Assembly: GCF_000155975.1 (NCBI RefSeq)
Contig: NZ_GG730300.1
Span: 695,085 to 759,084 of the forward strand
DNA length: 64,000 nt
Origin: Citrobacter youngae ATCC 29220
Lineage (GTDB): Bacteria; Pseudomonadota; Gammaproteobacteria; Enterobacterales; Enterobacteriaceae
Direction: 5' to 3'
Positions 30,900 through 41,200 of this stretch are shown here, piece by piece. Each line of letters begins with the position of its first letter. Position 1 is the first letter of the stretch. The position numbers and the translations under genes are program-made. The notes beneath the pieces are model-generated. The model did not search any database, was not told the DNA's origin, and saw nothing but the letters and a program-made list of their open reading frames with translations.

Positions 30900-33497
30900 G
30901 TGCTAGAAGAATACCGTAAGCACGTAGCCGAGCGTGCTGCCCAGGGGATTGTGCCGAAACCGTTAGACGCAACCCAGATGGCCGCACTTGTCGAGCTGCT
31001 GAAGAACCCGCCTGTGGGCGAAGAAGAATTCCTGTCAGACCTGTTGATCAACCGTGTTCCCCCTGGCGTAGATGAAGCCGCTTATGTCAAAGCCGGTTTT
31101 CTCGCCGCTGTCGCGAAAGGCGACACTACCTCCCCGCTGGTGACTCCTGAAAAAGCCATTGAACTGCTGGGCACCATGCAGGGTGGTTACAACATTCATC
31201 CGCTGATCGATGCGCTGGACGATGCGAAGCTGGCGCCGATTGCCGCCAGAGCGCTCTCTTCAACGCTGCTGATGTTCGATAACTTCTACGATGTGGAAGA
31301 AAAAGCCAAAGCGGGCAACGAATATGCGAAGCAGGTGATGCAGTCCTGGGCCGATGCCGAATGGTTCCTGAACCGTCCGGCTCTGGCTGAGAAAATCACC
31401 GTTACCGTCTTTAAAGTGACGGGTGAAACCAACACCGACGATCTCTCTCCGGCGCCGGATGCGTGGTCCCGCCCGGATATCCCGCTGCACGCGCTGGCGA
31501 TGCTGAAAAACGCCCGTGAAGGTATTGAGCCGGATCAGCCGGGTGTCGTTGGCCCGATCAAACAGATCGAAGCATTACAGCAAAAAGGCTATCCGCTGGC
31601 CTACGTGGGTGACGTGGTGGGTACCGGTTCATCGCGTAAGTCTGCAACCAACTCCGTGCTGTGGTTCATGGGTGATGACATTCCGCACGTGCCGAACAAG
31701 CGCGGCGGCGGTCTGTGCCTCGGCGGCAAAATTGCACCTATCTTCTTTAACACCATGGAAGATGCGGGCGCGCTGCCCATCGAAGTGGACGTCTCTAACC
31801 TGAATATGGGCGACGTGATTGACGTCTACCCTTACAGCGGCGAAGTGCGTAACCACGAAACCGGTGAGCTGCTGGCAACCTTCGAACTGAAAACCGACGT
31901 GCTGATCGACGAAGTGCGCGCCGGTGGCCGTATCCCGCTGATCATCGGCCGTGGCCTGACCACCAAAGCGCGTGAAGCGCTGGGTCTGCCGCACTCAGAC
32001 GTATTCCGTCAGGCGAAAGACGTGGCGGAAAGCAGCCGCGGCTTCTCGCTGGCACAGAAAATGGTGGGTCGCGCCTGCGGCGTGAAAGGTATCCGTCCGG
32101 GCGCGTACTGCGAACCGAAGATGACCTCCGTAGGCTCTCAGGACACCACCGGCCCAATGACCCGTGATGAACTGAAAGACCTGGCGTGCCTGGGCTTCTC
32201 GTCCGACCTGGTGATGCAGTCCTTCTGCCACACCGCGGCGTATCCGAAGCCGGTTGACGTGACCACGCACCACACCCTGCCGGACTTCATCATGAACCGT
32301 GGCGGCGTGTCGCTGCGTCCGGGCGATGGCGTCATCCACTCGTGGCTGAACCGTATGCTGCTGCCGGATACCGTGGGCACCGGCGGCGACTCCCATACCC
32401 GTTTCCCGATTGGGATCTCCTTCCCGGCGGGCTCCGGTCTGGTGGCGTTTGCCGCCGCGACCGGCGTGATGCCGCTGGATATGCCGGAATCGGTGCTGGT
32501 GCGCTTCAAAGGCAAAATGCAGCCGGGCATCACCCTGCGCGATCTGGTGCATGCGATCCCGCTGTACGCGATCAAACAGGGCCTGCTGACCGTCGAGAAG
32601 AAAGGGAAGAAGAACATCTTCTCTGGCCGCATTCTGGAGATCGAAGGTCTGCCGGATCTGAAAGTGGAGCAGGCGTTCGAACTGACCGATGCTTCCGCTG
32701 AACGTTCCGCGGCGGGCTGTACCATCAAGCTGAACAAAGAGCCAATCGTTGAGTACCTGAACTCCAACATCGTGCTGCTGAAGTGGATGATCGCGGAAGG
32801 CTACGGCGACCGTCGTACGCTGGAGCGTCGCGTGCAGGGCATGGAAAAATGGCTGGCGGATCCGCAGCTGCTGGAAGCCGATGCCGACGCAGAATACGCG
32901 GCGGTGATCGACATCGATCTGGCGGATATCAAAGAGCCAATCCTGTGTGCGCCGAACGATCCGGACGACGCGCGCCTGCTGTCTGACGTGCAGGGCGAGA
33001 AGATCGACGAAGTGTTCATCGGCTCCTGCATGACCAACATCGGCCACTTCCGCGCCGCCGGTAAGCTACTGGATGCGCATAAAGGCCAGCTGCCGACCCG
33101 CCTGTGGGTGGCTCCGCCGACCCGTATGGATGCGGCGCAGTTGACCGAAGAAGGTTACTACAGCGTGTTTGGTAAGAGCGGGGCGCGTATCGAGATCCCG
33201 GGCTGTTCACTGTGCATGGGTAACCAGGCGCGCGTAGCCGACGGTGCGACGGTGGTGTCGACCTCAACCCGTAACTTCCCGAACCGTTTAGGTACCGGCG
33301 CGAACGTCTTCCTGGCTTCTGCGGAGCTGGCGGCGGTTGCGGCGCTGATCGGCAAACTGCCGACGCCGGAAGAGTACCAGACCTACGTGGCGCAGGTGGA
33401 TAAGACGGCGGTGGATACCTACCGTTATCTGAACTTCGACCAGCTTTCTCAGTACACTGAGAAAGCGGACGGCGTGATTTTCCAGACCGCGGTCTAA
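30900..33497 (+). CDS. acnB: Bifunctional aconitate hydratase 2 / 2-methylisocitrate dehydratase AcnB
   Basis: AcnB interconverts citrate and isocitrate in the TCA cycle and is the main exponential-phase aconitase of enteric bacteria. The apo form binds mRNA when iron is scarce. The 865-residue protein matches E. coli in length. The HEAT-like N-terminal domain ([20 protein letters not shown]) comes first. The iron-sulfur ligands follow near residues 710 ([14 protein letters not shown]) and 769-772 ([11 protein letters not shown]). The start codon here is GTG, and AGCGAGGAG is the ribosome binding site. The transcript ends at a good terminator. The gene stands alone between yacH and yacL. Confidence 0.99.
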   Translation: MLEEYRKHVAERAAQGIVPKPLDATQMAALVELLKNPPVGEEEFLSDLLINRVPPGVDEAAYVKAGFLAAVAKGDTTSPLVTPEKAIELLGTMQGGYNIHPLIDALDDAKLAPIAARALSSTLLMFDNFYDVEEKAKAGNEYAKQVMQSWADAEWFLNRPALAEKITVTVFKVTGETNTDDLSPAPDAWSRPDIPLHALAMLKNAREGIEPDQPGVVGPIKQIEALQQKGYPLAYVGDVVGTGSSRKSATNSVLWFMGDDIPHVPNKRGGGLCLGGKIAPIFFNTMEDAGALPIEVDVSNLNMGDVIDVYPYSGEVRNHETGELLATFELKTDVLIDEVRAGGRIPLIIGRGLTTKAREALGLPHSDVFRQAKDVAESSRGFSLAQKMVGRACGVKGIRPGAYCEPKMTSVGSQDTTGPMTRDELKDLACLGFSSDLVMQSFCHTAAYPKPVDVTTHHTLPDFIMNRGGVSLRPGDGVIHSWLNRMLLPDTVGTGGDSHTRFPIGISFPAGSGLVAFAAATGVMPLDMPESVLVRFKGKMQPGITLRDLVHAIPLYAIKQGLLTVEKKGKKNIFSGRILEIEGLPDLKVEQAFELTDASAERSAAGCTIKLNKEPIVEYLNSNIVLLKWMIAEGYGDRRTLERRVQGMEKWLADPQLLEADADAEYAAVIDIDLADIKEPILCAPNDPDDARLLSDVQGEKIDEVFIGSCMTNIGHFRAAGKLLDAHKGQLPTRLWVAPPTRMDAAQLTEEGYYSVFGKSGARIEIPGCSLCMGNQARVADGATVVSTSTRNFPNRLGTGANVFLASAELAAVAALIGKLPTPEEYQTYVAQVDKTAVDTYRYLNFDQLSQYTEKADGVIFQTAV

Positions 33498-33531
33498 TGC
33501 GCTAGCGCGTTTTGTGTAAAAACGCATCACT

Positions 33532-33567
33532 GCCCGGAGAAGTCTGCTTCTTCGGGCATTTTTATTT
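33532..33567 (+). terminator. Rho-independent terminator after acnB
   Basis: GCCCGGAGAAG and CTTCTTCGGGC pair around a four-base loop with one internal mismatch, followed by ATTTTTATTT. Confidence 0.85.
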
Positions 33568-33671
33568 CTATTCCTTATACCCGCTACGCTTTTTTTCTGC
33601 CGCGCTACTGCGATAATTACAGCACGGCGCAATGCGGTATTGGCGCATTGCCGGGAGCAGAGGAAGACATT

Positions 33672-34034
33672 ATGGATTACGAATTTCTGCGCGATATTAC
33701 CGGACGGGTTTTAGTGCGTATGTCCATGGGCCACGAGGTGGTAGGGCACTGGTTTAATGAGGAAGTGAAAGAGAACCTGGCCTTACTTGATGAAGTGGAA
33801 CAGGCGGCGCGTGCGGTGAAGGGCAGTGAACGTTCCTGGCAGCGAGCAGGGCATGAATATACGCTCTGGCTGGATGGCGAAGAGGTGATGGTTCGCGCCA
33901 ATCAGCTTGAGTTCTCTGGCGATGAAATGGAAGAGGGGATGAGCTACTACGACGAAGAGAGCTTTTCGCTCTGCGGCGTAGAGGATTTTCTTCAGGTTGT
34001 GGCGGCGTACCGCGAATTTATGCAACAGCGTTAA
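33672..34034 (+). CDS. yacL: Conserved protein YacL (UPF0231 family)
   Basis: YacL is a small conserved gammaproteobacterial protein of unknown function. I choose the ATG at 33672, giving [20 protein letters not shown] and 120 residues as in E. coli; the upstream in-frame extension is not conserved. It is acidic, cytoplasmic, and has no membrane segment or metal motif. It follows acnB after a terminator. In E. coli and Salmonella the next genes are speD and speE on the other strand. Here yacC follows after only 33 bases, so the polyamine genes are missing. Confidence 0.93.
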   Translation: MDYEFLRDITGRVLVRMSMGHEVVGHWFNEEVKENLALLDEVEQAARAVKGSERSWQRAGHEYTLWLDGEEVMVRANQLEFSGDEMEEGMSYYDEESFSLCGVEDFLQVVAAYREFMQQR

Positions 34035-34039
34035 TCCAT

Positions 34040-34059
34040 GCGGAGCCAGCGGGCTCCGC
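34040..34059. other. Hairpin between convergent yacL and yacC
   Basis: GCGGAGCC-AGCG-GGCTCCGC is an 8-bp perfect stem in the 33-base gap. It has no U-tract. It marks the place where speDE is found in E. coli and may be the only separator of the two converging transcripts. Confidence 0.55.
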
Positions 34060-34067
34060 TATGTCAG

Positions 34068-34415
34068 TTACTTCACGTACGCCAGCAGGCTTAACGAGTC
34101 ACGCGCCAGCGCTTTGCATTTCTTTGCCGTGGGGATGCCGATGCCGCTGAGATCGCGATAGCTGTCTTCGCCCAGCGCCTTCATGTTAAAGGTGTCGTAA
34201 TTGCTCAGGTCCCACTGGTTTTGCTGGGCAAAAAAGACCAGTGCGCGACGGATCTGCCCATTTGGCAAATTCTGGTATCCACAGTCATTTTTCAGAAAAA
34301 CAAAAACCGCCGTTAAATCGGCCATATCTTCGGCTTCGGACTCGCTCAGCGCGTAGCTATTTGCGCATACGGCCATCAGGCTGCCGAACAAAACTGTTCT
34401 GAAAAACGTCTTCAT
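34068..34415 (-). CDS. yacC: Pilotin-like periplasmic protein YacC
   Basis: YacC is a small exported protein whose fold family includes GspS/ExeS-type secretin pilotins, though YacC itself has no proven partner. I choose the ATG at 34415 (MKTFFRTVLFGSLMAVCANS), giving 115 residues. The signal peptide ends at SYA (near residue 22). The mature protein has two Cys (NDCGYQN and AKKCKALAR) that may form the disulfide seen in that fold. The sequence is almost identical to E. coli YacC. It is divergent from cueO, with about 150 bases between that include the cueO promoter. Confidence 0.92.
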   Translation of the reverse strand: MKTFFRTVLFGSLMAVCANSYALSESEAEDMADLTAVFVFLKNDCGYQNLPNGQIRRALVFFAQQNQWDLSNYDTFNMKALGEDSYRDLSGIGIPTAKKCKALARDSLSLLAYVK

Positions 34416-34494
34416 TGTTTCTACCACTGCATCACGGAATTTAAACGTTAGCACACTGCGAGCGAAGCGACGACCTTTATTATTAGCCGTTTAC

Positions 34495-34525
34495 TTGACC
34501 TTCCCGTAAGGGGAAGGCTTATGCT
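34495..34525 (+). promoter_or_regulatory. CueR-type copper-responsive promoter of cueO
   Basis: A -35 TTGACC (34495-34500) and a -10 TATGCT (34520-34525) are separated by 19 bp, the long spacer typical of MerR-family promoters. Between them lies the inverted repeat CCTTCCCGTAAGGGGAAGG, the CueR box form. Copper- or silver-bound CueR would realign this promoter. Confidence 0.9.
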
Positions 34526-34568
34526 TAAAAGATAGCCTGCTTAAGCTGCTGAATATAAGGAAGTGATT

Positions 34569-36173
34569 ATGCAACGTCGTGACTTTTTAAAGTACTCCGT
34601 GGCGCTGGGCGTCGCGTCAGCTTTACCACTGTGGAGCCGCACGGTTTTTGCCGCCGATCGTCCGGCGTTACCCATTCCTGACCTGTTAACAGCGGACGCC
34701 GCTAATCGTATCCCGCTGATTGTGAAAGCCGGTCAGTCGACTTTTGCCGGTAAAACCGCCACGACCTGGGGATATAACGGCAATTTGCTCGGACCGGCGG
34801 TAAAGCTGAACAAAGGGCAAGCGGTAACCGCCGATATCCATAACCAGCTTGCCGAAGAGACGACGTTGCACTGGCACGGGCTGGAAATTCCCGGCGAAGT
34901 CGACGGTGGGCCACAGGGCATTATCCCGGCGGGCGGGAAACGTTCCGTCACTTTCACTCCGCAACAACGGGCAGCAACCTGCTGGTTCCATCCGCACCAA
35001 CATGGCAAAACCGGCCGTCAGGTGGCAATGGGGCTGGCTGGACTGGTACTGATTGAAGACGATGAGATCGGAAAACTACAGCTGCCAAAGCAGTGGGGCA
35101 TCGACGATGTGCCGGTGATTATTCAGGACAAACAGTTTTCCGCTGACGGACAAATTAACTACCAGTTGGATATGATGACCGCCGCAGTCGGCTGGTTTGG
35201 CGATACGCTGCTGACCAACGGCGCGATTTATCCTCAGCATGCCGCGCCGCGCGGCTGGCTGCGGTTACGCCTGCTGAACGGGTGCAACGCGCGCTCGCTG
35301 AATATCGCCGCCAGCGACAATCGTCCTCTGTACGTCATTGCCAGCGATGGCGGACTGTTAGCGGAGCCGGTCAAAGTAACCGAGCTTCCCATGCTGATGG
35401 GCGAGCGCTTTGAGGTGCTGGTGGATGTGAGCAACGGTAAGGCTTTCGATCTGGTCACCCTGCCTGTGAGCCAGATGGGGATGGCGGTTGCGCCATTCGA
35501 TAAACCGCACCCGGTGATGCGCGTTCAGCCGCTGCGGGTTACCGCTTCCGCAACGCTGCCGGATACGTTGACATCCATGCCGTCGCTGCCGTCCCTTGAT
35601 GGCCTGACGGTGCGCAAACTGCAGCTGTCTATGGATCCGATGCTCGACATGATGGGCATGCAAATGCTGATGAAGAAGTACGGCGGCCAGGCGATGGCGG
35701 GTATGGATCATGGGAAGATGATGGGTCATATGAATAGTGACAATATGGGCCACGGGAACATGAGTCATGGCGATATGGGCAATATGAAACATGGAAACAT
35801 GGGGAATATGAACCATAACGGGCAGTTTGATTTCCATAACGCCAACCGAATCAATGGCCAGGCGTTTGATATGAATAAACCGATGTTCGCTGCGGCGAAA
35901 GGCCAGCATGAGCGCTGGGTGATTTCCGGCCAGGGCGACATGATGCTGCATCCGTTCCATATTCACGGCACGCAGTTCCGCATTCTGTCCGAAAATGGTA
36001 AAGCGCCTGCCGCGCACCGCGCGGGATGGAAGGACACGGTGCGAGTAGAAGGCGGCGTGAGCGAGGTGCTGGTGAAGTTTGATCACGACGCGCCGAAAGA
36101 GCATGCCTACATGGCGCACTGCCATCTGTTAGAGCATGAAGATACCGGGATGATGCTCGGATTCACGGTATAA
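34569..36173 (+). CDS. cueO: Multicopper oxidase CueO
   Basis: CueO is the periplasmic cuprous oxidase that protects against copper and is exported folded by the Tat system. I choose the ATG at 34569 ([20 protein letters not shown]), which carries the twin-arginine motif. The mature protein has three cupredoxin domains. Copper ligands are visible as HWHGLE near residue 101, WFHPHQHG near 139, HPFHIHG and [13 protein letters not shown] near the C-terminus. Length is 534 residues against 516 in E. coli. The extra residues lie in the Met/His-rich segment (about residues 375-425), which carries repeated GNM and HGxM units and covers the type 1 copper site. A CueR-type promoter drives the gene. 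Confidence 0.97.
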   Translation: MQRRDFLKYSVALGVASALPLWSRTVFAADRPALPIPDLLTADAANRIPLIVKAGQSTFAGKTATTWGYNGNLLGPAVKLNKGQAVTADIHNQLAEETTLHWHGLEIPGEVDGGPQGIIPAGGKRSVTFTPQQRAATCWFHPHQHGKTGRQVAMGLAGLVLIEDDEIGKLQLPKQWGIDDVPVIIQDKQFSADGQINYQLDMMTAAVGWFGDTLLTNGAIYPQHAAPRGWLRLRLLNGCNARSLNIAASDNRPLYVIASDGGLLAEPVKVTELPMLMGERFEVLVDVSNGKAFDLVTLPVSQMGMAVAPFDKPHPVMRVQPLRVTASATLPDTLTSMPSLPSLDGLTVRKLQLSMDPMLDMMGMQMLMKKYGGQAMAGMDHGKMMGHMNSDNMGHGNMSHGDMGNMKHGNMGNMNHNGQFDFHNANRINGQAFDMNKPMFAAAKGQHERWVISGQGDMMLHPFHIHGTQFRILSENGKAPAAHRAGWKDTVRVEGGVSEVLVKFDHDAPKEHAYMAHCHLLEHEDTGMMLGFTV

Positions 36174-36179
36174 AAAAAC

Positions 36180-36268
36180 GGGTGGCGGCTTCGCCTTACC
36201 CGGCCTACAGAATCAGGAGATGCGGTATCTCTTTGTAGGCCGGATAAGGCGGGAGCCGACATCCGGCA
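36180..36268. repeat. REP/BIME pair between cueO and gcd
   Basis: GGTGGCGGCTTCGCCTTACC and GTAGGCCGGATAAGGCGGGA ... CATCCGGCA form opposing REP units between two convergent genes. Confidence 0.8.
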
Positions 36269-36275
36269 CATCTCG

Positions 36276-38666
36276 TTACTTCGTGTTGTCCGGCAACGCG
36301 TACGCCACGATATAATCGCCCATCTTCGTGCCAAATGATCCGTGGCCCCCGGCGGAAATCACCACGTACTGCTTACCGTTCACTTCATAGGTCATCGGCG
36401 TAGCCTGACCACCGGCCGGTAAACGGCCCTGCCACAGTTTTTCACCGTTGCTCATATTGTACGCGCGCAGATAGTTATCGGCAGTCGCGGCAATAAACAG
36501 CACGTTACCGGCGGTGGAAATAGGCCCACCCAGCATCGGCATCCCCATATTGAACGGCACCGGGATCGGCATAGGGAACGGCATGCTGTCCTGCGGTGTG
36601 CCAATCCGTTTTTTCCACACGACGTCATTGGTCTTCAGATCCACGGCAGAGATGTAACCCCAGGCAGGCTGCTTACACGGCAGGCCAAATGGCGACAGGA
36701 ACGGGTTCAGCGTTACGCCAAACGGCACCCCGTACTGCGGCTGGATCCCTGATTCCGTGCCGGTGCCTTTGGCATCTTTCAGCGGCTCCATCGGGTTGCC
36801 GGGGCCGCGTGGGATCAGCTTCGAAACGAAAGGCAGCGCCATCGGGTTAGCAATGGCGACCTGACGGTTTGGATCGACGGAGATCCCGCCCCATTCGAAC
36901 ATCCCGAGGTTGCCGGGGAACACCAGAGTGCCTTGCTCTGATGGCGGGGTAAATATGCCTTCATAGCGCAGCTGGTGGAACATTACGCGGCACACCAGCT
37001 GGTCGAACATGGTCGCGCCCCACATATCCGCGCCGCTGAGATCTTTCTTCGGACGGAAACTGAGATCGGAGAACGGCTGGGTTTTGCTGACGTAATCACC
37101 TTTGGCTGCGCCCTGCGGCACCGGTTTCTCCGGGGCGGGGACCACCAGCTCACCATTACGGCGGTCGAGCACGAAGATGTTACCGGTTTTCGCCGGGGCA
37201 TAAATGACCGGAACTTTCTCACCTTTAACGGTGATATCCGCCAGCGTCGGCTGCGCCGGTAAATCCATATCCCATAGATCGTGGTGTACGGTTTGATAGC
37301 TCCAGGCCAGTTTCCCGGTCGTGGCATTTAGCGCCAGGATGGAGCTGGCATAACGTTCCTGTTCCGGCGTGCGGTTTCCGCCCCAGATATCCGGCGTGGT
37401 GACGCCCATTGGCAGATACACCAGATCCAGTTTTGCGTCATAGGCCGCAGGAGCCCAGGAGTTTGGCGAGTTAAAGGTGAACGTATGTTCATCTGACGGG
37501 ATGAAATTGGGATCTTTTGCGCCCGGGTCGAACGCCCACAGGAGCTTGCCGTTATTCACGTCAAAACCACGAATAACCCCCGACGTTTCACGGGTAGAAT
37601 AGTTATCGGTTACCGACCCGGCAATGACAATGGTTTTGTCGGTGATTATCGGGGGCGACGTCGGTTCATACAGGCCCGGTGAGGTATCCGGCATGTTGGT
37701 TTGCAGATTTAAAATGCCTTTATTGGCGAAGGTTTCACACAGCTTGCCGGTCTCGGCATTCAATGCAAACAGACGACCATCGTTCACCGGTAACAGGATG
37801 CGGCGCGGACAGTCAGCTATTACTTCCGGGCTGGCGTTATCGGCCCGCGCTTCATGATAAGAGACGCCGCGGCAGGTCACGTGCTGGAAGCTGGTGTTGG
37901 TATTAAGCTGGGGATCGAAGTGCCACTTCTCTTTACCGCTGGCGGCATCCAGCGCAAACAGCCGCTGGTGGGCGGTACACAGATAAAGCGTATCGCCAAC
38001 TTTTATCGGCGTGACCTCATTGGTGATCTCTCCGGGATCGTTCGGTTGTTTTAAATCCCCGGTACGAAATACCCAGGCTTCTTTCAGCTGATGTACGTTG
38101 TCGGCGTTAATTTGTTTTAACGGCGAGTAGCGCTGACCTTCCTGATTGCGTCCGTAAGCGGGCCAGTCCGGATCGGCAACCTGGGAGATCGCTTCGGCTG
38201 GGGTGGTATCCGCGCTCAGCGTGCCGTGCACTTCCTGAGGATCGTTGAAACCCGCCCAGGTCAGGATCCCGCTGCTAATCAACAGCGCGACAACCAGCGC
38301 GGTTACCGCACCGCTGGAAGGGACGATCAGACGATGCCAGACGAACGGTAAAATAAGCCAGATGCCGAAGAAGACCAGGATGTCGCTACGCGGCGTTAAT
38401 GCCCAGAAATCAAAGCCGACTTCCCATACGCCCCAAATCATGGTGGCGAGAAGCAGGGCGGCATACAGCCAAAGCGCGGATCGTTTACTACGCCACAGCA
38501 GAAGAGCCACGCCGAGCATGACCAGACCCGCAATCGGGTAATACCAGGAGCCGCCGATGGCGACCAGCCAGACTCCGCCAATCAGGAGATAGAGTCCGCA
38601 AAGTGCCGCGAACAGGGCGCTCAGGGTCACGACAAGCCCTTGAGAACGTACGTTGTTATTTGCCAT
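36276..38666 (-). CDS. gcd: Quinoprotein glucose dehydrogenase Gcd
   Basis: Gcd is the membrane-bound PQQ enzyme that oxidises glucose to gluconolactone on the periplasmic side and passes electrons to ubiquinone. I choose the ATG at 38666 (MANNNVRSQGLVVTLSALFA), giving 796 residues as in E. coli. Five hydrophobic segments occupy the first ~140 residues. The periplasmic eight-bladed propeller follows, with repeats such as WPAYGRNQEGQRYSPLKQIN and AWSYQTVHHDLWDMDLPAQP. The catalytic and quinone-site residues lie in regions identical to E. coli. No pqq synthesis genes are in this window, so activity depends on PQQ made elsewhere or taken up. Confidence 0.98.
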   Translation of the reverse strand: MANNNVRSQGLVVTLSALFAALCGLYLLIGGVWLVAIGGSWYYPIAGLVMLGVALLLWRSKRSALWLYAALLLATMIWGVWEVGFDFWALTPRSDILVFFGIWLILPFVWHRLIVPSSGAVTALVVALLISSGILTWAGFNDPQEVHGTLSADTTPAEAISQVADPDWPAYGRNQEGQRYSPLKQINADNVHQLKEAWVFRTGDLKQPNDPGEITNEVTPIKVGDTLYLCTAHQRLFALDAASGKEKWHFDPQLNTNTSFQHVTCRGVSYHEARADNASPEVIADCPRRILLPVNDGRLFALNAETGKLCETFANKGILNLQTNMPDTSPGLYEPTSPPIITDKTIVIAGSVTDNYSTRETSGVIRGFDVNNGKLLWAFDPGAKDPNFIPSDEHTFTFNSPNSWAPAAYDAKLDLVYLPMGVTTPDIWGGNRTPEQERYASSILALNATTGKLAWSYQTVHHDLWDMDLPAQPTLADITVKGEKVPVIYAPAKTGNIFVLDRRNGELVVPAPEKPVPQGAAKGDYVSKTQPFSDLSFRPKKDLSGADMWGATMFDQLVCRVMFHQLRYEGIFTPPSEQGTLVFPGNLGMFEWGGISVDPNRQVAIANPMALPFVSKLIPRGPGNPMEPLKDAKGTGTESGIQPQYGVPFGVTLNPFLSPFGLPCKQPAWGYISAVDLKTNDVVWKKRIGTPQDSMPFPMPIPVPFNMGMPMLGGPISTAGNVLFIAATADNYLRAYNMSNGEKLWQGRLPAGGQATPMTYEVNGKQYVVISAGGHGSFGTKMGDYIVAYALPDNTK

Positions 38667-38783
38667 AAAAAATACCATCACAGGTGTTATTTCTTTAATA
38701 GCAGTTAATTATAGGAGCTAAAACGCGTGATAATTGTCACATTATGAACTTTATCAACAGATGCCGCGTATGAATGCTTTTAC

Positions 38784-38792
38784 TGGTATACT
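38784..38792 (+). promoter_or_regulatory. Extended -10 promoter candidate of hpt
   Basis: TGGTATACT contains an extended -10 (TGnTATACT) about 80 bases before hpt. No good -35 is seen at the standard spacing, which is common for extended -10 promoters. Confidence 0.45.
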
Positions 38793-38869
38793 GCGTGCCT
38801 TGCGCTTAGATGCTCTTTTATTACAAGCAGGCATCAAGTGATTTGTTTTTAAATCATATGGTTAGAGAT

Positions 38870-39406
38870 ATGAAACATACTGTTGAAGTCATGATCCCGG
38901 AAGCGGAGATCAAAGCGCGTATTGCTGAACTGGGGCGTCAGATTAACGAACGTTACAAGGACAGCGGCAGCGATATGGTGCTGGTTGGTCTGTTACGCGG
39001 CTCATTTATGTTTATGGCGGACCTGTGCCGTGAAGTGCATGTCTCCCACGAAGTCGATTTCATGACTGCATCCAGCTATGGCAGCGGAATGTCCACCACG
39101 CGCGATGTGAAAATCCTGAAAGACCTGGATGAAGATATTCGTGGTAAGGACGTGCTGATTGTTGAAGACATTATCGACTCCGGCAACACGCTGTCTAAAG
39201 TGCGTGAGATTCTGAGCCTGCGCGAGCCGAAATCCCTGGCAATCTGTACGCTGCTGGACAAACCGTCCCGTCGTGAGGTGGATGTTCCGGTTGAGTTTAT
39301 CGGATTCTCTATTCCAGATGAGTTTGTTGTCGGTTATGGCATTGACTATGCGCAGCGTTATCGCCATCTGCCGTATGTTGGCAAAGTGGTACTGCTGGAC
39401 GAGTAA
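38870..39406 (+). CDS. hpt: Hypoxanthine phosphoribosyltransferase Hpt
   Basis: Hpt salvages hypoxanthine (and more weakly guanine) with PRPP to make IMP and GMP. I choose the ATG at 38870 ([20 protein letters not shown]), giving 178 residues as in E. coli; the longer upstream frame is not conserved. The PRPP-binding motif [13 protein letters not shown] lies near residues 97-109, and the flexible-loop region ([15 protein letters not shown]) near residue 70. It is divergent from gcd and convergent with can across a REP element. Its IMP product links to guaC in the same window. Confidence 0.97.
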   Translation: MKHTVEVMIPEAEIKARIAELGRQINERYKDSGSDMVLVGLLRGSFMFMADLCREVHVSHEVDFMTASSYGSGMSTTRDVKILKDLDEDIRGKDVLIVEDIIDSGNTLSKVREILSLREPKSLAICTLLDKPSRREVDVPVEFIGFSIPDEFVVGYGIDYAQRYRHLPYVGKVVLLDE

Positions 39407-39416
39407 TTGGCTGGAG

Positions 39417-39500
39417 TGCCTGATGGCGCTTCGCTTATCAGGCCTACGGCGCAGGCTTGTAGGCCGGGTAAGGCGGTAGCCGCCTTACCCGGCAATGTCA
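39417..39500. repeat. REP/BIME pair between hpt and can
   Basis: GCCTGATGGCGCTTCGCTTA ... CAGGCC and GTAGGCCGGGTAAGGCGGTA ... TTACCCGGC form two opposing REP units in the gap between convergent genes. Confidence 0.8.
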
Positions 39501-39502
39501 GA

Positions 39503-40165
39503 TTATTTATGGTTGCTGTGTTTCTGGCTGAGGTTCGACAAGCCCTGGCGATAGCGCTGCTCCAGCGTTTCGCGGCTGGTGGCGGTGACGTCAAGGTCGC
39601 GCAGCAGACCGTCATGAATACCGTAGGCCCAGCCGTGAATGGTGACTTTCTGCCCGCGCTTCCAGGCCGATCGCATGATGGTGGAGTGGCCCAGGTTATA
39701 GACCTGTTCCATCACATTCAGCTCGCACAGGGTATCAATACGTCGCTCCTGCGGCATTTCACCCAACAAAGAGCTGTGTTTAAACCAGATATCGCGGATA
39801 TGCAGTAACCAGTTATCAATCAGCCCCTGTTCTTTATTTTCAATGGCAGCCTGGACGCCGCCGCACCCATAGTGGCCGCAAATAATAATGTGTTCCACTT
39901 CCAGTACATCAACCGCATACTGTACCACTGAGAGACAGTTCAGGTCGGTGTGAATAACCAGATTGGCAACATTACGGTGAACAAATAATTCACCCGGCTC
40001 AAGACCGGTTAAACGTTCTGCGGGAACACGACTGTCGGAACATCCAATCCATAGAAAGCGCGGATTTTGTGCGTGAGTCAGCGTTTCAAAAAATCCGGGA
40101 TCCTCTTCTACCAGCATCTTTGACCATAGTGCATTGTTGCTGATGAGTGTATCTATGTCTTTCAT
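39503..40165 (-). CDS. can: Beta-class carbonic anhydrase Can
   Basis: Can hydrates CO2 to bicarbonate for carboxylation reactions and is essential in air in E. coli. I choose the ATG at 40165 ([20 protein letters not shown]), giving 220 residues as in E. coli. The zinc ligands of the beta class are visible: Cys42 and Asp44 in [12 protein letters not shown], then His98 and Cys101 in [13 protein letters not shown]. The allosteric bicarbonate site typical of this subtype (Trp, Arg and Tyr residues) is in conserved sequence. It is divergent from yadG. Confidence 0.97.
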   Translation of the reverse strand: MKDIDTLISNNALWSKMLVEEDPGFFETLTHAQNPRFLWIGCSDSRVPAERLTGLEPGELFVHRNVANLVIHTDLNCLSVVQYAVDVLEVEHIIICGHYGCGGVQAAIENKEQGLIDNWLLHIRDIWFKHSSLLGEMPQERRIDTLCELNVMEQVYNLGHSTIMRSAWKRGQKVTIHGWAYGIHDGLLRDLDVTATSRETLEQRYRQGLSNLSQKHSNHK

Positions 40166-40273
40166 GGAGTTGTACAACCCGAAGCCAGATAAATTCGATG
40201 GGCTAATATAGGGTAACTCCAGCATTATTTAAACTATATATGAAATGTCAGAACGTAAGGTAAGTAAAAAACC

Positions 40274-41200
40274 ATGACCATTGCTCTGGAACTTCAACAA
40301 CTTAAAAAAACCTATCCCGGTGGCGTTCAGGCGTTGCGTGGCATAGATTTGCAAGTCGAAGCGGGCGATTTCTATGCGTTGTTAGGTCCCAATGGCGCAG
40401 GGAAGTCCACGACCATCGGCATTATCAGTTCGCTGGTGAATAAAACCTCCGGTCGGGTGAGCGTCTTCGGATACGATCTCGATAAAGATACGGTTAACGC
40501 TAAACGTCAGCTTGGGCTGGTACCGCAGGAGTTTAACTTTAACCCGTTTGAAACCGTGCAGCAGATTGTAGTGAATCAGGCGGGTTACTACGGCGTTGAA
40601 CATAAAGAGGCGGTTAAACGCAGCGAAATCTATCTGAAGCAGCTCGATCTGTGGGAAAAGCGTAACGAACGCGCGCGTATGCTTTCCGGCGGCATGAAAC
40701 GCCGTCTGATGATTGCCCGCGCGCTGATGCATGAACCAAAGTTGTTGATTCTTGATGAGCCAACCGCCGGGGTTGATATCGAGCTTCGTCGTTCAATGTG
40801 GGGTTTTTTAAAGGATTTAAACGACAAAGGCACGACGATTATTCTGACCACCCACTATCTCGAAGAAGCGGAAATGCTGTGCCGCAATATCGGCATTATT
40901 CAGCACGGCGAGCTGGTGGAAAATACCTCCATGAAGAACCTGCTCTCCAAGCTGAAATCCGAGACCTTTATTCTCGATCTGGCGGCCAAAAGCCCGCTGC
41001 CGAAGCTGGAAGGCTATCAGTACCGTCTGGTGGATACTTCAACTCTGGAAGTGGAAGTTCTGCGCGAGCAAGGGGTGAACAGCGTATTCGCGCAGCTGAG
41101 CGCCCAGGGGATTCAGGTATTAAGTATGCGTAATAAAGCGAACCGACTGGAAGAACTGTTTGTTTCTCTGGTGCATGAAAAACAAGGAGATCGCGCATGA
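40274..41200 (+). CDS. yadG: ABC transporter ATP-binding protein YadG
   Basis: YadG is the ATPase of an ABC-2 type exporter whose substrate is unknown. The 308-residue protein has Walker A GPNGAGKST near residue 39, the Q-loop, the signature LSGGMKRRLMIARAL near 139, Walker B LLILDEPTAGVDIELR near 157 and the H-loop TTHYLEEAE. It overlaps yadH by four bases (ATGA), so ATPase and permease are co-translated. In E. coli the pair is likewise next to can. It is probably a drug, lipid or polysaccharide exporter. Confidence 0.94.
   Translation: MTIALELQQLKKTYPGGVQALRGIDLQVEAGDFYALLGPNGAGKSTTIGIISSLVNKTSGRVSVFGYDLDKDTVNAKRQLGLVPQEFNFNPFETVQQIVVNQAGYYGVEHKEAVKRSEIYLKQLDLWEKRNERARMLSGGMKRRLMIARALMHEPKLLILDEPTAGVDIELRRSMWGFLKDLNDKGTTIILTTHYLEEAEMLCRNIGIIQHGELVENTSMKNLLSKLKSETFILDLAAKSPLPKLEGYQYRLVDTSTLEVEVLREQGVNSVFAQLSAQGIQVLSMRNKANRLEELFVSLVHEKQGDRA

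Noticed and set aside
31995..33047. Open frame of 350 codons opposite acnB
   Set aside because: Same cause: antisense frame opened by codon bias. Composition is rich in His, Arg and Gln, as is typical for such shadows.
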